Assembly: GCF_000961095.1 (NCBI RefSeq)
Contig: NZ_CP011058.1
Coordinates: 2,075,001-2,139,000, forward strand
DNA from: Paenibacillus beijingensis
GTDB lineage: Bacteria > Bacillota > Bacilli > Paenibacillales > Paenibacillaceae
DNA length: 64,000 nucleotides
Direction: 5' to 3'
The notes beneath the pieces were generated by a model, which saw only the letters and a program-made list of their open reading frames with translations, was not told the DNA's origin and searched no databases. Below are positions 16,328 through 25,112 of the stretch, piece after piece; positions within the stretch are counted from its first letter, which is position 1; each line of letters begins with the position of its first letter. The position numbers and the translations under genes were made by a program.

Positions 16328-17563
16328 ATGAGCGAAAGTAACAAATCGGGCATTTTTACGACGATTACGAATACGGGCATCAACGGCTCCCTTATGCCCG
16401 CAAACGAGACGGGCAGGAGGATCGCGATTCTGAAAGCCGCCCTTGCCGGCCAAGGCATTGCCGCTCTGGTCGCGTATGCGAACGGCGCCGGGGAAAGCGG
16501 CGGCACCGTAAGGTACTTGACCGGCTGGATGCCGCCGAACTCGGAAGCGGTTCTCGTTGTGCCGGCCGAAGGCTCGCCCATCCTCATTTCCAGCGACAAG
16601 AACAGAGCCCGGGCTTTCCACATGCGCTTCGGCAATGACGGGCAGGTTGTGAAGACGACCGATTTGACCAGGGCGCTCAAGGAAGTGCTCGCAGCATTGA
16701 TACCTCCTGGCAGCGTCATCGCGCAAGCGGGAGAATTCGACTTCACAGTGGCTAGAGCCGCCCAGTTTCGTTCCGTGCTGGAGCCCTACGAGATCGCAAA
16801 CGGCAACGAGATCGTCAACAAGCAGCGCCTGCAGCGCACAACGTTCGAGGCCGACAAGCACCGGAAAGCGACGGAGGTTGCGGACAAGCTCGTCGCTCAC
16901 GCAATGAATATCGCATCGGTTAAAGGCGTGACCGGAGCGGACATTATGGCGGAAGTGGAATTCCTCGGGCGCCGGCTCGGCGCGGATACGGCCGGGTGCT
17001 GGCTGGCGATCGGCGAACGTCCGGCCGAAACGTATTTCGAGCTGTTCGAGCTGACGGAACCGCTCGGCCCGGATTCCCGTCTGCAGATCGGAGCGACGGT
17101 CTGTCTCGACGGCTACTTTTCGCAAGTGCTGCGGATAGGCATGTTTAAAGAGCCTTCGGCCCGGCTCAAAGAAACCGCGGACGCGATTATTGCAATGCAG
17201 GACGCCGCGCTCGCCAAGATGGTTCCGGGAACTCCGGTTCACGAGGTTAGCGACGTGCTGGAATCGATGATCGATGCCTGCTGCCCTTACACGCGCGCGG
17301 CAGACCCGTTCCGCTTCCAGGCATGCCATGCGATGAGCTGCAGCTACGTCGATCCCGGAATTGCGCCGTTTCTGTTCGCGGATCGCGACAAATCGCAGGA
17401 CTCGGAATCCCCGCTCTTGATGGAGAACCAGGTCTATGAAGTGCATCCGAATTTCACCCTGCCCGACCTGGGCCATGTTGTGGCGGGCGATGTCGCGCTC
17501 GTCGGCAAGGGCGGCGCGGAGTGGATCTCGAAGTTCCCGCGCGGAATATACCGGCTCGCCTGA
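16328..17563 (+). CDS. M24 (creatinase/aminopeptidase-like) family protein with degenerate metal site
   Basis: A 411-residue protein with the two-domain layout of creatinase/prolidase-like M24 proteins: an N-terminal domain to about residue 170 and a pita-bread C-terminal domain (LKEVLAALIPPGS before it, HEVSDVLESMID, NQVYEVHPNFTLPD, GDVALVGKGG). Of the five usual metal ligands only the first Asp (VCLDGYFSQ) and the His (QACHAMSC) seem kept. The second Asp reads Gln, and the Glu residues of EPG and of the last strand are replaced. It may therefore be a metal-free hydrolase or a binding protein. A GAGGTG site precedes the ATG. It is the fourth gene of the operon. Confidence 0.72.
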   Translation: MSESNKSGIFTTITNTGINGSLMPANETGRRIAILKAALAGQGIAALVAYANGAGESGGTVRYLTGWMPPNSEAVLVVPAEGSPILISSDKNRARAFHMRFGNDGQVVKTTDLTRALKEVLAALIPPGSVIAQAGEFDFTVARAAQFRSVLEPYEIANGNEIVNKQRLQRTTFEADKHRKATEVADKLVAHAMNIASVKGVTGADIMAEVEFLGRRLGADTAGCWLAIGERPAETYFELFELTEPLGPDSRLQIGATVCLDGYFSQVLRIGMFKEPSARLKETADAIIAMQDAALAKMVPGTPVHEVSDVLESMIDACCPYTRAADPFRFQACHAMSCSYVDPGIAPFLFADRDKSQDSESPLLMENQVYEVHPNFTLPDLGHVVAGDVALVGKGGAEWISKFPRGIYRLA

Positions 17564-17675
17564 GAAGCGCTAAATGGCTCAAGCTTTACAACGAGTCCCC
17601 AAACGAAATGCAGGGAGAATCAACCCTATTCCGGTTGGCCTGAATACCGTTAAAAGAGAAAGGCAGGTTGTATCG

Positions 17676-18761
17676 ATGCGTATTGGAATTGACGGCAGGA
17701 AAATACCGGAGGCGAAGTTAAGAGGGCCCGTGGGCACGCTCGAGCATGCCAAGAGCCTTGGCATGGAAGGCGTGTTCTTCCGCACCATTCTCGATGTAAG
17801 CCCGGGTCTAGACCGGGGGGTGATCCGTGAAGTAAGGCAGCACGCCGACGAGCTCGGGCTCTACCTTGAAGCCGGGCTCGGCAAAGTAAATCCGTATGCC
17901 CTGCCCGAGACGCCGGAGGTGCGGGCGGCTGGCGGCGGAGATACGCTGCTTGGATTCCGGCGGATGATGGAAGCCTGCGCGGAGTTCGGCATAAACGAGC
18001 TGTGGATTTCCACCGCAGGCGCTAAGCCGTTCCGGGGGCGGTTCGCCACCGACCGCTTCCGGACGGATGTTACGTGGGAAGACCAGTTGGAGGCTACGCG
18101 CCGCTTCATGCTGCAGCTGAAGCCGATAGCGCTGGAGCTAGGCATTCATCTGAACCTGGAAACCCACGAGGAGATTACAACGTTCGAAATCCTCCGCCTC
18201 ATCGAGGCGGTCGGCGACGATGTCGTCGGCGTCGTCTTCGATACCGCTAACGTCCTCATCCGCGGCGAGCATCCGATCATGGCCGCGAAACGGATCGCTC
18301 CGTATGTGCGCCAGACGCACCTGAAGGACGCTTACGCCGAGCTCACAGACGGTGGCGTTTACCAGAAGGCGGTCATGTGCGGGGCCGGTCTTATCGATTT
18401 CCCGGCGGTACTTGCCGAACTGAACAAATTCAATCCCGGTCTTAATCTAACGTTCGAGTGCGATTCGCCCCGCTTGGAATGGGGCATCGTTCCGGGCGAG
18501 CCTCACTTTATCGAGCTCTACAACCCGCTTTGGATCGAGAAGCATCCCGATCTAACGCGCGAAGAGTTTGCCGCTTATTTTGAACTCGTGCGCGGCTACA
18601 CGGAGCGCATCCGCGCCGGAGAAGTCAAGACGTGGCAGCAGTATAACGCGGAGCCGTTCGAGTACGCCGAATCGATTCAGTGGATTGAATCGTCGCGCCG
18701 GCACATCGACCGGATTTGCCGGGAGCTCGGCATCGCGCGGGAAGACAAAGCCTATGTCTGA
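17676..18761 (+). CDS. Xylose-isomerase-like TIM barrel protein (sugar epimerase/isomerase type), copy 1
   Basis: A 361-residue barrel of the AP-endonuclease 2/sugar phosphate isomerase-epimerase superfamily. Putative metal ligands in order are Glu in HLNLETHEE, Asp in VVFDTAN, His in RQTHLKDA and Glu in LTFECD. The start at 17676 is where homology to MRIGIDGRKIPEAKLRG-type N-termini begins; an AAAGGCAGG site precedes it. It overlaps a paralogous gene downstream by eight bases. It is probably an isomerase or epimerase acting on the compound taken up by the transporter of this operon; the exact reaction is unknown. Confidence 0.8.
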   Translation: MRIGIDGRKIPEAKLRGPVGTLEHAKSLGMEGVFFRTILDVSPGLDRGVIREVRQHADELGLYLEAGLGKVNPYALPETPEVRAAGGGDTLLGFRRMMEACAEFGINELWISTAGAKPFRGRFATDRFRTDVTWEDQLEATRRFMLQLKPIALELGIHLNLETHEEITTFEILRLIEAVGDDVVGVVFDTANVLIRGEHPIMAAKRIAPYVRQTHLKDAYAELTDGGVYQKAVMCGAGLIDFPAVLAELNKFNPGLNLTFECDSPRLEWGIVPGEPHFIELYNPLWIEKHPDLTREEFAAYFELVRGYTERIRAGEVKTWQQYNAEPFEYAESIQWIESSRRHIDRICRELGIAREDKAYV

Positions 18762-19716
18762 TGGGCTGATGAAGCGGGCTGGAATTTTTGCTAAGGATCT
18801 GTACGGTCCGACATTTGACGTGCGGGATGCGGTTCAGGCGATGGGCCGCCAAGGGTTCGCCGGGGCCTTTATCGGGACCCCTTTCATCGCCAGCCCGACA
18901 CTCGACAAGCAGGAGCTGGAGGACGTGCGGCAGGCCGCCGATGAGTCGGGCGTCTCGCTCGGCCTCTCGCTCGGCATGCTGAACCCTTATCAGCCCGCGC
19001 GCTCGACCGAAGCGCTGGCCGCCGGCAGCGGCGACCTTGCGACCGGGCTGCTCAAGCTCGCGGAGGCCGCCCTTCTGCTCGGACAGCCGGATGTGATGCT
19101 CGTTGTCGGCACGGAAGACGACCGCTTCAATCGTTCCATCGCCTGGTCCGATCAATTGGCGGCCGTCCTTTCCTTCCTGAAGCGGCTCGAGCCCGCTCTT
19201 GGCTCGCTTGGCTCGCGGGTGCTCATCAAGACACATCAGGAAATGACGTCTTGGGAAGTCCGCCGGCTGCTCGAAGAGCTCGACCCCGGCCATTTCGGCG
19301 CCGCTTTCGATCCCGTGAACCTCATCGTGCGCATGGAAGATCCACTCGCAGCAGCAGACCGGCTCGCGGGGCTCATCGGACAGGTCCACGTGGACGACGC
19401 GCGCCTTCTGTGGAGCGGACGCGGCTACTCCCGGTCGCTCTGCCCGGTCGGTCAAGGGTGCATCGACTGGCCGGCGCTAATCGCCCGCATCGGCGCTACC
19501 GACCCGAACGCCTTTTATTGGGGAGAAATGCACCGGGCCGAGCTTGTTATGCCGTTCCTGAACGAAGGCTGGTTCGACGCGCATCCGGATATTGAAACGG
19601 CGGAAGTGGCGCAGTGGGCCTCGAAAGGAATGCCGCTGTCCCCGCCCCCGCCTTCTCTTGTCGGAGATGTCGATGAACGGGTGCGCGCGGTTACCGCATT
19701 CCTGACGCAGCCATGA
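18754..19716 (+). CDS. TIM barrel protein, diverged paralogue of the upstream barrel
   Basis: A 320-residue protein colinear with the preceding barrel: KDLYGPTFDVRDAVQAMGRQ, KTHQEMTSWEVRRLLEEL, FDPVNLIVRMEDP, QVHVDDARLLW and FYWGEMHRAEL align with the same regions. The first metal-binding Glu (LETHEE in copy 1) reads Lys here (IKTHQE), so the site is probably altered. The ATG overlaps the upstream stop, implying coupled translation and perhaps a heteromer. A later ATG at 18769 is also possible. The function is unknown; it may be a partner subunit or an enzyme with changed chemistry. Confidence 0.75.
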   Translation: MSDGLMKRAGIFAKDLYGPTFDVRDAVQAMGRQGFAGAFIGTPFIASPTLDKQELEDVRQAADESGVSLGLSLGMLNPYQPARSTEALAAGSGDLATGLLKLAEAALLLGQPDVMLVVGTEDDRFNRSIAWSDQLAAVLSFLKRLEPALGSLGSRVLIKTHQEMTSWEVRRLLEELDPGHFGAAFDPVNLIVRMEDPLAAADRLAGLIGQVHVDDARLLWSGRGYSRSLCPVGQGCIDWPALIARIGATDPNAFYWGEMHRAELVMPFLNEGWFDAHPDIETAEVAQWASKGMPLSPPPPSLVGDVDERVRAVTAFLTQP

Positions 19717-19887
19717 CGACGGGATACGCCCTTAACGCGCTCTTCCTTAGACGGCAATGACGGCGAAATGCGCGTCATTAACGCGATGCGCGTTTCTCCC
19801 GGCGCGTTCGGCGCTGTATGACCGATCGATCAGATGCGGCACGAAGCATAGATAACAGGCTTTTTCAGCCGGAAAGGAGAAACCGCG

Positions 19888-20736
19888 ATGGAACTTAGGC
19901 AACCGATTCGGGTAATTGTCATCGCCGCCCATCCGGACGAAGCGGATATGTACGCCGGCGGCACGGCCGCTTTATTTGCGGAGGCAGGACATAAAGTCAA
20001 GTTTCTTTCGTTAACGAACGGCGATTGCGGCCATTACGAACTGCGCGGGGAAGAGCTTGCGCAGCGGCGTAAACAAGAGGCCCTGGCGGCCGCAAAGTGT
20101 CTGGGCATCGAGGAATATGAAGTAATGGATACGCCGGACGGAACAATCGAGCCGACATTGCCGTTCCGCAACGAAGTGATCCGGCAAATCCGCAGGTGGA
20201 AAGCGGACCTTGTGATTTCCTTCCACCCGGAAGGCGGGATCAGCCCCGATAACCGCTATACGGGCAAAATCGTCAGCGACGCGGTTCCGTTTACGACGGT
20301 TTCCAACTATTTGCCGGATGAACCGGGCTTGACCACCAGACCGCTCGTTCTGCTTATGCCCGACACGACGATGATCCACGACTACAGGCCGGATATCGTC
20401 ATCGATGTCGGCCGTACGATCGAGAAGAAACTGCTTGCCTGCGACGCGCATGCCACCCAATTTTACGAATCCCCCGCATGGCACAGCGGCACTTTGGACC
20501 GGCTTCCTGCCTTGTGGGAAGACAAGAAAAAGCATTTATTGGAAGGCTGGTCGGAGACGTTCTACGTTTCCCTGAAAATGATGCCGGCGCTGGAACGATG
20601 GTATGGAGCCAGGCGCGCAGCCGAGGTCCGGTATGCCGAGCCGTTTGAGATCGCCCGGTACAGCCGCTCCGCAAGCTTGGAAGAATGGAAAGCTTATCTG
20701 CCGATGCTGGCGGACGAAGCTGATTTGAAGCAATAA
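19888..20736 (+). CDS. PIG-L/LmbE family deacetylase
   Basis: A 282-residue zinc-dependent amidohydrolase of the PIG-L family, which removes N-acyl groups from amino sugars (GlcNAc-PI, mycothiol and bacillithiol precursors). The zinc motif AHPDEAD lies near residue 15, and a second ligand is the His in FHPEGG. AAAGGAGAAACC stands before the ATG. A 171-bp gap after the TIM barrel holds no clear terminator, so it is taken as the last gene of the transport operon. This suggests the imported compound carries an N-acyl amino group. It could instead be an independent stress-thiol gene. Confidence 0.85.
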   Translation: MELRQPIRVIVIAAHPDEADMYAGGTAALFAEAGHKVKFLSLTNGDCGHYELRGEELAQRRKQEALAAAKCLGIEEYEVMDTPDGTIEPTLPFRNEVIRQIRRWKADLVISFHPEGGISPDNRYTGKIVSDAVPFTTVSNYLPDEPGLTTRPLVLLMPDTTMIHDYRPDIVIDVGRTIEKKLLACDAHATQFYESPAWHSGTLDRLPALWEDKKKHLLEGWSETFYVSLKMMPALERWYGARRAAEVRYAEPFEIARYSRSASLEEWKAYLPMLADEADLKQ

Positions 20737-20840
20737 AGCAAACGGACCATTAACAAAAAGAGTCCGATATCAAAAAGAGATCGCTCTATCGGTCAACGCG
20801 GGGCTCATGCGCCCCATTGCCGATGGCGGTCTCTTTCTTT

Positions 20841-21797
20841 TTACCGATTCAATGTTCGCAGCGTGCGATCGATCAGCCTTTTCAAATCCTTGAACTTTTC
20901 CGGCATATCCTCGTCCGGACCGATCATCTGCAGCAGGTTGATCAAATCCCGCATTTTTCCCATACGCGCCCAATCGTCCGGCAGCTTCCATTCCGCGCTT
21001 TCGTTGTACGCGCGGATCAGGATATCCTGCTGCTGCCTTGTGAATTGGCCGTCATAGCGGAACCACTGCCCGATGTCGGCGATTGGGTGTCCGGCATGCG
21101 CAAACTCCCAGTCCAGCACGCTGCTGGCTTTCCCTTCGTGGACGAGAAGATTGGTCGGACGGAAGTCCCCGTGAATGAGCGTAAATCGTTGATCGATCTC
21201 CCGCAGCATGTCGCTGTTTGCTCGAACGGCCTTCTCGACCTCGGCCGAAATGTGTTCGCCCAGCCTTGCCCGCGAGTTGTCCGATAGAAAAAAGCCGTAC
21301 CATGTCGAAAGCGGCGGCAGTTCCTCGACAACCTCCAGTTTCTCATCCAAAAAACCTTGCCTGTCGTACCTTTTGCGATGAATGGCAGCCAGTATGCGTC
21401 CGATCTCATCCATCAGCTTCGCATCCGGCACAAAACCGTCCATCATCGATTCCAGCAGCGATTTGCCCTCGGCATATCCGTAAATGGCGTACGTACGGTT
21501 TTCAATCCATTCATCCTTGCTTAACCAATACAGCTGCTGCATGGGCACCGTTTCGCGCAGTGCGGCGCGCAGGCCCGTCTCTTTGCGCCAGCTTTCGTCT
21601 CCCGGCGGGAAAATGCGAAGCAGAAACGTCCGTCCGGGAAAAGAGGTGTCGATGCGATAATTTGTATTTCGCTTTCCCTCAGTCAGCGGAACCATTCGTT
21701 CGATCTTCAGCTTCGGGTCCAGCTGCCGCAGCAGATGCGCAGCCGTCGCTTCGGCGACCGGAAATAACGGAATGGAACGTTCCCATTTATGGTCCAC
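20841..21797 (-). CDS. Aminoglycoside-phosphotransferase-fold kinase
   Basis: A 318-residue small-molecule kinase of the APH/choline kinase family. The catalytic loop is HGDFRPTNLLV and the metal-binding Asp is in LDWEFAHAGHPIADIG. The GTG at 21797 has AAAGGAGTG seven bases before it and starts just ahead of recognisable sequence; no better ATG exists. The family phosphorylates aminoglycosides, homoserine, choline or sugars, and this sequence gives no reason to call it a resistance gene. It stands alone and convergent to the PIG-L gene. Confidence 0.82.
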   Translation of the reverse strand: MDHKWERSIPLFPVAEATAAHLLRQLDPKLKIERMVPLTEGKRNTNYRIDTSFPGRTFLLRIFPPGDESWRKETGLRAALRETVPMQQLYWLSKDEWIENRTYAIYGYAEGKSLLESMMDGFVPDAKLMDEIGRILAAIHRKRYDRQGFLDEKLEVVEELPPLSTWYGFFLSDNSRARLGEHISAEVEKAVRANSDMLREIDQRFTLIHGDFRPTNLLVHEGKASSVLDWEFAHAGHPIADIGQWFRYDGQFTRQQQDILIRAYNESAEWKLPDDWARMGKMRDLINLLQMIGPDEDMPEKFKDLKRLIDRTLRTLNR

Positions 21798-21900
21798 CGC
21801 GTTCACTCCTTTACCAAATACTGCCGTTCTGCCGCACAATGATTCATATGTACGCTCCAGCCGGCGGTAGCGGCCTCACTTGGGCGCTTTCCGGGTAATC

Positions 21901-22901
21901 TTATTTTTCACCGCGATGCTTTGGTTCGGCTATTGAGGCGGCCGCGGCCGCTTGGACTCCCTCTTTCCGAAAGAAAGACATGAGCGTCACATCCGCGAAA
22001 TAACGGACCTTCACGAGCGATCCGTTGAGCAGAAACAGCAGGGCCGCGCTCAAAATGATGCCTTTCATCGAGACGATCCCGCTAAAGAAGCCGCCGAACA
22101 ACGGTCCCGTCAAGTTTCCGAGAAACAGGGCGCTGTGATAGTATCCGAACGTCAAGCTTTCCGCGCCTTTCGGGGCGTGCTTTCGGATCGTGCTGTTCAC
22201 CGCAGGCAGCAGGCCGCCGACACACATCCCCGTACCGAACCGAAACAGCAGAAAGGACCAGATGGACGGAATAAGCGCCTGCGCGCCGTAACAGATGAAG
22301 GAGCCGAGCAGACAGACGAGCAAAATTCGTTCCGAGCCCCAGCGGTCCGACAATTTTCCTAAGATCGGGGAAAAAATCATGACGGAAACGCCGGAAATAG
22401 AAACGGCCAGTCCGGCCATAACCGCCAAATGGTCGGGGTCGTGCCACATCGAGGCCACATAAGTCGATAAGAACGGCGACGTGCTCATCATCGAAAACTG
22501 AATGAGAAATCCGGTGACGAACATCGCGGCGACCGGCGCAATATGTAAGATGCCTTGTGAAAAAACGGGTTCTCTTCCCGCCTGAAGCTGTCGCCGCACT
22601 TCCGCCAGCACTCCCCCGATCAAGGGGCCGAAAATATTGCCGGCAAAAGCGCCCGACTGAACGCCGCCAAGCGCGTAGCCGATTTTCTCCTTGGGCGTGT
22701 TCATCGTCATAAAAGGTGCGGAAGCCGGTATAAATCCCGCGAATATGCCAAGAAGGAAGCGCATCAGCACCAGATGCCAAGCGGAAGCGCTCCACGCCAT
22801 CAAGCCCGTAACAACCGCGGTTTCCATGCTTATGCCGCCTTACCGCTCATTGACGCCTTGCCGTCAGACGCCCCTTTTACTATTTTAGTTCGATCGTTCA
22901 T
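21901..22901 (-). pseudogene. Decayed MFS drug transporter (MdtG-like)
   Basis: An ATG at 22901 with GGAGG upstream starts MNDRTKIVKGASDGKASMSG, then stops after 23 codons. The transporter resumes in another frame at METAVVTGLMAWSASAWHLV, which in intact relatives (about 400 residues) lies near TM4, so TM1-TM3 are missing. A second loss is visible after GPLIGGVLAE, where about 50 residues of the TM6/loop region are absent before SQGILHIAPVAAMFVTGFLI. The remaining 308-codon frame is otherwise open and keeps GKLSDRWGS. The gene therefore carries at least two deletions and cannot make a normal transporter. Confidence 0.75.
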
Positions 22902-23138
22902 ATCCGGCTTCCTCCACTACGTGAACTGTAACCTACAGTATATCGTTTGGAGCGCGCTCTAAAGCAAGCCTTTTTCGGAAAAAATAAGCAGGCATCTCGT
23001 TTCCATCACCAGGTGCGAATAGAGATTGTGCGGTTTCAGGGGTATAATTGAAGCGGTGAACGAGCCACAGATATCCGGTTAATGGCCTGCAAGTTTCCGC
23101 AACCCGACTCAGCCTCTTTGGCGGGCAAAAATAAAAAA

Positions 23139-23165
23139 GCGAAAAGCCGATTGACGGCCTTTCGC
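23139..23165 (+). promoter_or_regulatory. 5'-UTR hairpin of the Crp/Fnr gene
   Basis: Arms GCGAAAAGCCG (23139-23149) and CGGCCTTTCGC (23155-23165) pair with one mismatch and end nine bases before the CGGAGG site. The interval 22902-23138 upstream has a TATAAT near 23043 but no recognised riboswitch. Confidence 0.5.
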
Positions 23166-23185
23166 GATTAACTTCGGAGGTTATC

Positions 23186-23695
23186 ATGATTGTTCATAAA
23201 GGAGAAACGCTGTTCCGCCAGGGTGATACGGGGCCGCTCTACCGCCTGAAGAGCGGTTTGCTCAAAATCATTCGCCTCCATCCTGACGGAACGCCGTTTC
23301 TCGTTAATATTATCGTGCCGGACGAAATTATTCCGCACCATTCTCTCATCAGCCCGAACCCGTATTTCGGGACGGCGGTGGCGCTCGTGAGAAGCGAGGT
23401 CGACATCCTGCCCGTTCCCGAATGGTACCGGGAGCTGGACCGCGATCCGGCGAAATGCCGCCAAATCGCCCTGCTGCTGCAGGATAAGCTGCGCATGATG
23501 CAGCAGCGGATCGATCAGCTGACCGAAGCCGCCCCTGCCGACAAACTGCGCAAGCTGCAAGCTTGGTTCCAATCCTATATTTCCCCGGAGACTCTAACGA
23601 ATTTACTGACGCAGGACGAAATCGGCCAGTTGATCGGTCTTCGCCGCGAAACGGTCAACCGGCTCCTGCGGGCGCAGGCGCGTTCAGACCGCTGA
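23186..23695 (+). CDS. Short Crp/Fnr-family regulator
   Basis: A 169-residue protein. Residues 1-75 match the cyclic-nucleotide-binding beta-roll (KGETLFRQGDTGPLYRLKSG, then LKIIRLHPDGTPFLV), a dimer helix follows (LLLQDKLRMMQQRIDQL), and the C-terminus has a helix-turn-helix (LTQDEIGQLIGLRRETVNRL). Typical Crp/Fnr proteins have 220-230 residues; here the N-terminal helix and the final wing are missing. There is no Fnr iron-sulfur cysteine cluster. CGGAGG stands before the ATG. It is convergent with hmp, whose promoter carries a TGTGA-N6-TCACA site, so hmp is its most likely target. Confidence 0.85.
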   Translation: MIVHKGETLFRQGDTGPLYRLKSGLLKIIRLHPDGTPFLVNIIVPDEIIPHHSLISPNPYFGTAVALVRSEVDILPVPEWYRELDRDPAKCRQIALLLQDKLRMMQQRIDQLTEAAPADKLRKLQAWFQSYISPETLTNLLTQDEIGQLIGLRRETVNRLLRAQARSDR

Positions 23696-23739
23696 CCGCG
23701 CCTGCATAGCGCTGCGCCAACCGGTTCTCTTGCTCGCCG

Positions 23740-24969
23740 TTATTCCGCAGCCTGTTCCAATTGCGCCGCCGGACCGAAAAACTCGTAATGAAGATCCGCG
23801 TCCGCTGCTCCCCATGTCTTCAGCATCCGGTTTACAGCCTTCATAAATGGAACCGGTCCGCAGAAGTAGAAGCTCGCGTCGGCAGCCGGAATTGCGCTTT
23901 GCAGCCAAGGCAGATCGATGTACCCTTCCCGGTCGTAATCGCCGCGCTCCCGATCCGCGCCGTCCGGGCGAGTATAACACCAATGGACGGACAGCTGCGG
24001 ATTTGCGCGTGCCAGCTCCTCCACTTCTCTCCTCAATGCATGAACCTTGCCATTCTGCGCTGCGTGGATAAACGTCACCTGGCGGTCCGGATCGGTCTGG
24101 GCCAGCGTATGCAGCATGCTGACCATCGGCGTCAATCCGACCCCTCCGCCGATGAGCACGACCGGCCGCTTATCTTCCCGGTCCAGAGTAAACGAACCGG
24201 CAGGCGCCGACAGCCGCAAAATTCCGCCTTCTTGGACCTGTTCGTGCAAATAAAGCGATACCTTTCCCGCCGGCCGGCCATCTGCTGCATCTTCTCTTTT
24301 TACCGAAATCCGGTAATACGGAAGCCCCGAAGCTGCTGAAAGGCTGTACTGGCGGATATGAGTATTGGACTCGCCCGGAATATCCACTTGCACGCTGACG
24401 TACTGTCCCGGCTCAAAGGCGGCAAGCGCCCGGCCGTCTTCCGGCACCAGGTAAAACGACGTAATCACGTCGCTTTCCTTGACCTTCCGTTCCACCCGAA
24501 AAGCTCGAAAGTCCGCCCAGCCGCCCTCTTGCTGTTCGCTTTGCACGTACATTTCAGCTTCGATGCCGATGAAAGCGTCCGCGATGACGCCGTACGCATC
24601 CGCCCAAGCCTGCAAAATCTCCTCGGTCGCCGCATCGCCGAGAACGTCCTTGATGGCGGCAAGCAGATGCTGCCCGACGATCGGGTAATGCTCGGCTTTC
24701 ACGCCCAGACTCCGGTGCTTGTGCGCAATCTGCTTGACGGCCGGAAGGATTGCTTCCAGCTTGTCGATATTTACCGCTGCGGCATACACCGCGTTCGCAA
24801 GCGCCGTCTGCTGTCTTCCCTGCTTTTGATTGGCGTGGTTGAAGATATTCAGCAGCTCGGGATGACTGGAAAACATCATTTGATAGAACCGTTTTGTAAT
24901 TGCCGTCCCGTGCACCTCAAGCACCGGTACGGTGGATTTAATGATCTGTATCGTTGTTTCATTTAACAT
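23740..24969 (-). CDS. hmp: Flavohemoprotein, nitric oxide dioxygenase
   Basis: A 409-residue cytoplasmic enzyme that converts NO to nitrate using O2 and NAD(P)H. Residues 1-140 are the globin domain, with the proximal His in QIAHKHRSLGVKAEHYPIVG. The FAD-binding domain follows (HIRQYSLSAASGLPYYRISV) and then the NAD domain (VVLIGGGVGLTPMVSMLHTL, FYFCGPVPFMKAVN). Length and order match Hmp throughout. A Crp/Fnr-type dyad sits about 42 bp upstream of the predicted transcription start. The small Crp/Fnr gene is its convergent neighbour. Confidence 0.95.
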   Translation of the reverse strand: MLNETTIQIIKSTVPVLEVHGTAITKRFYQMMFSSHPELLNIFNHANQKQGRQQTALANAVYAAAVNIDKLEAILPAVKQIAHKHRSLGVKAEHYPIVGQHLLAAIKDVLGDAATEEILQAWADAYGVIADAFIGIEAEMYVQSEQQEGGWADFRAFRVERKVKESDVITSFYLVPEDGRALAAFEPGQYVSVQVDIPGESNTHIRQYSLSAASGLPYYRISVKREDAADGRPAGKVSLYLHEQVQEGGILRLSAPAGSFTLDREDKRPVVLIGGGVGLTPMVSMLHTLAQTDPDRQVTFIHAAQNGKVHALRREVEELARANPQLSVHWCYTRPDGADRERGDYDREGYIDLPWLQSAIPAADASFYFCGPVPFMKAVNRMLKTWGAADADLHYEFFGPAAQLEQAAE

Positions 24970-25009
24970 CCTAATCGCCTCGCTTTCGTTGGCTTCTTCG
25001 TATGAACCC

Positions 25010-25053
25010 AGTATAAAAGAGGCGAAGCGATCGGACGTGTGATTGAAATCACA
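25010..25053 (-). promoter_or_regulatory. hmp promoter with Crp/Fnr-type activator site
   Basis: On the minus strand a -10 element TATACT occupies 25015-25010. The dyad TGTGATTGAAATCACA (25038-25053) fits the TGTGA-N6-TCACA consensus used by Crp and by Bacillus Fnr. Its centre lies about 42 bp upstream of the expected start site, the class II activator position, and there is no good -35 element. Confidence 0.75.
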
Positions 25054-25112
25054 AGAAAAAACAACGATTTGTGACGCGAACGAAATCCGCTATAAGCCAC
25101 AAGCTCCGTTCA

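Noticed and set aside
16319..17476. 385-codon minus-strand frame opposite the M24-like gene
   Set aside because: Antisense shadow without binding site or domain; the plus-strand gene has family features and fits the operon.
20841..21797. Aminoglycoside resistance gene
   Set aside because: Only the generic kinase motifs of the APH fold are present; the family is broad and nothing ties it to antibiotic modification.
22960..23140. Possible riboswitch in the leader of the Crp/Fnr gene
   Set aside because: Compared by eye with purine, cobalamin, glycine, THF and c-di-GMP consensus features; spacing and conserved cores do not fit. Only a simple hairpin near the binding site remains.
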